Assembly (NCBI GenBank): GCA_030592625.1
Contig: JAUVIY010000141.1
Location: 1 to 6,965 of the forward strand
Reading direction: 5' to 3'
Source: Spirochaeta sp.
Lineage (GTDB): Bacteria; Spirochaetota; Spirochaetia; DSM-2461
DNA length: 6,965 bases
This document shows, in pieces, positions 6,701 to 6,965 of this stretch (the stretch's first letter is position 1; every line of letters begins with the position of its first letter). Below the pieces are notes generated by a model. That model saw only the letters and a list, made by a program, of their open reading frames with translations. It searched no databases and was not told the DNA's origin. The position numbers and the translations under genes were made by a program.

Positions 6701-6965
6701 TCAGCGGAGAAAAGATCCACAACGGAGAGTTCCATCTTTCCCGAAAATCCCGTTCCCCACTGGGCATCATCAAGGAGGCTCACCGTGCCGCCAAACTTGA
6801 AGGTGCCGGGAGATGCAAATCCGACATGGATCTCATTAGCCCATACATCACCGCTCGGAATGTACACACCTGCCTTTGCTGAGGCGTCCGCATCGAATCC
6901 TTCCATGATACACAGGCTGCCACCCACACCGAAGAAGAGTTGGCTGTTTTTGAAGCCGAGCCCTA
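3742..6965 (-). CDS. Very large beta-rich protein with Ig-like modules and a heptad-repeat tail, 5' partial, family unknown
   Basis: About 1,073 codons are visible. The frame stays open to the window edge (LGFKNSQLFFG lies before the GTG at 6927, which has no ribosome site), so the true start and any signal peptide are outside. I do not recognise the family. Parts, in order by position: (1) 6963 to about 5690, a Gly- and aromatic-rich region of alternating residues typical of long beta-sheets, with many GxF/GxY turns; (2) about 5646-5326 and 5310-5038, two Ig-like modules, the second (SYPKNGRKYSYTALQIHVKL, then FTFTPEGRNLDTNTYYEF) resembling bacterial SbsA/Big_5-type Ig domains; (3) about 4986-4744, a possible third module ending in YTVSFTTAEPF, like FTFTSGD at the end of the first; (4) about 4744-4210, a region with several paired cysteines; (5) a Gly/Pro/Asp-rich linker; (6) heptad repeats at 4008-3745. 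An extracytoplasmic structural role is inferred from this layout and from the secreted FN3 protein encoded 24 bases downstream. Confidence 0.8.
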   Translation of the reverse strand, partial: GLGFKNSQLFFGVGGSLCIMEGFDADASAKAGVYIPSGDVWANEIHVGFASPGTFKFGGTVSLLDDAQWGTGFSGKMELSVVDLFSAESTLIVGHTGNFAYFYIDGNVEIPDPGIQMSPYPLAFYGFGGGAYLNMKPVNYQNNSGEYTPEEGSFGVRAMVTMGTNFDSGYTFNGVLGLEINIATGDDEGFSMALRGESYILCSRTNRVDSRKIYADATIGCYESGGCAFTSRLQVDKFAIVDPSKALLAVTGEMDLKFGQDEWHVYMGRKQTPAMVSVLPFLTDDGSGIGRANGYFEIDKLGVRAGYLVEMDTGRQWLLVFYGRVWGGESADFGVSFDPVYVYAEFAVWMGLEAGVGIEGLGSFEIFYAEAMLAGGVRTPNPTQIWVRGSLAYRLLGGIVSGTWAMTFTLGEKVPIELSKEWPCFDVFDPGKDTEGVDLGKPIKVVMTTPEGRRISFQDEEGEFLDVKVTLRKFKVYCETCVSAGPKVPVPGEIRWDDARMSFVFEPEEFLWPNATYRVEAKAVASGTILENYSYFDTKVFTFTSGDLPNTIDLLVEDSYPKNGRKYSYTALQIHVKLKRSFPLLNDNDVVGKLFKEDGTEVPGTYTVGSDCRSFTFTPEGRNLDTNTYYEFKLMKGVVAHSDNEGEEAAVQEESASGAYDGRLTVSLALTEERVMRELVDALGDTWLTIKFETGSYRGFEAMMDDSNLNLSVTCPEVCSDAEVDNLWSSPEYTVSFTTAEPFYWDEILAWVRQPSTDAEELPEACRAGCVVYCDTRNYPQSDAEECRGTVIGMRHVTRDAKSGLSPKMIGAGAGAQSGEGMRNNFRLAVYYGPFRIVRDPTDCDYYVQLWERDMNHPEEAISFQNLIPPKVSRQCKECLNRYLIEGSTIGLRHKYEHKEVRMALALPSLPTSPDRCNEGGEPELTGLGGASLVVTTPEHMEIHDDIFGDPGYGKPPIMGNLFGAAGDILDDIPWLDEGMDMVNGFNGLVQQYQDMVNEYGNMNFGSDLNKQYDTLTQQYSNLGEQYNALSRQAASVKDANYQDVMNGFQDLNTGFQNLNDSFMDLNRGTDLY
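3745..4008 (-). repeat. Aromatic-leucine heptad repeats at the C terminus of the large protein
   Basis: The last 88 residues are built from 7-residue units with Phe or Tyr at the first position and Leu or Met at the fourth, for example YDTLTQQ then YSNLGEQ, and FQDLNTG then FQNLNDS. Asn, Gln and Asp fill most other positions. The phase slips by one residue between the first and second blocks (around 3922-3963). The pattern suggests a coiled coil or similar helical oligomerisation stem running to the C terminus. It is a protein-level repeat; the DNA copies have diverged. Confidence 0.75.

Noticed and set aside
6262..6882. A 206-codon open frame on the plus strand inside the large gene, with several other plus-strand frames across the window
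   Set aside because: They lie opposite well-supported minus-strand genes, have no domain pattern or ribosome site that I can see, and read as translation shadows.
6925..6927. GTG at 6927 as the start of the large gene
   Set aside because: No ribosome site precedes it and the same frame continues with protein-like sequence to the window edge, so the gene is cut off instead.

Overview
The window holds four protein-coding genes, all on the minus strand. Read in the direction of transcription (from base 6965 towards base 1), they are: a very large exported-looking protein cut off by the window edge, a secreted protein made of fibronectin type III (FN3) repeats, a nitrilase-superfamily hydrolase, and the ribosome-rescue factor ArfB. 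The gene content, Shine-Dalgarno sites, sigma70-like promoter and intrinsic terminator show a bacterium. A Gram-negative from the Desulfobacterota/Syntrophales neighbourhood is plausible from the overall style and one intergenic repeat, but no marker here proves it.

Region 6965-1636 looks like one transcription unit. The first gene (about 1,073 visible codons, start outside the window) has a long beta-rich N-terminal part, two or three Ig-like modules, a cysteine-pair-rich region and a C-terminal heptad-repeat tail. I could not assign it to a named family. Only 24 bases separate its stop from the start of the second gene, which encodes a signal peptide followed by about six FN3 domains. The pair therefore probably makes two co-expressed envelope or extracellular structural proteins. 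The unit ends at a strong intrinsic terminator at 1482-1514. Between the FN3 stop and that terminator lies a G-tract/GGGGACGGG element that looks like a dispersed intergenic repeat.

Region 1481-22 holds two housekeeping-type genes that look separately transcribed. The carbon-nitrogen hydrolase has an intact Glu-Lys-Cys triad but no context that reveals its substrate. ArfB has the GGQ motif, the basic C-terminal tail, and its own near-consensus promoter very close to the start codon.

The least explained part is the large protein and its pairing with the FN3 protein. No tRNA, rRNA, CRISPR array, insertion sequence or recombinase gene was seen. No gene-free stretch exceeds 300 bases; the longest is 257 bases (1379-1635).
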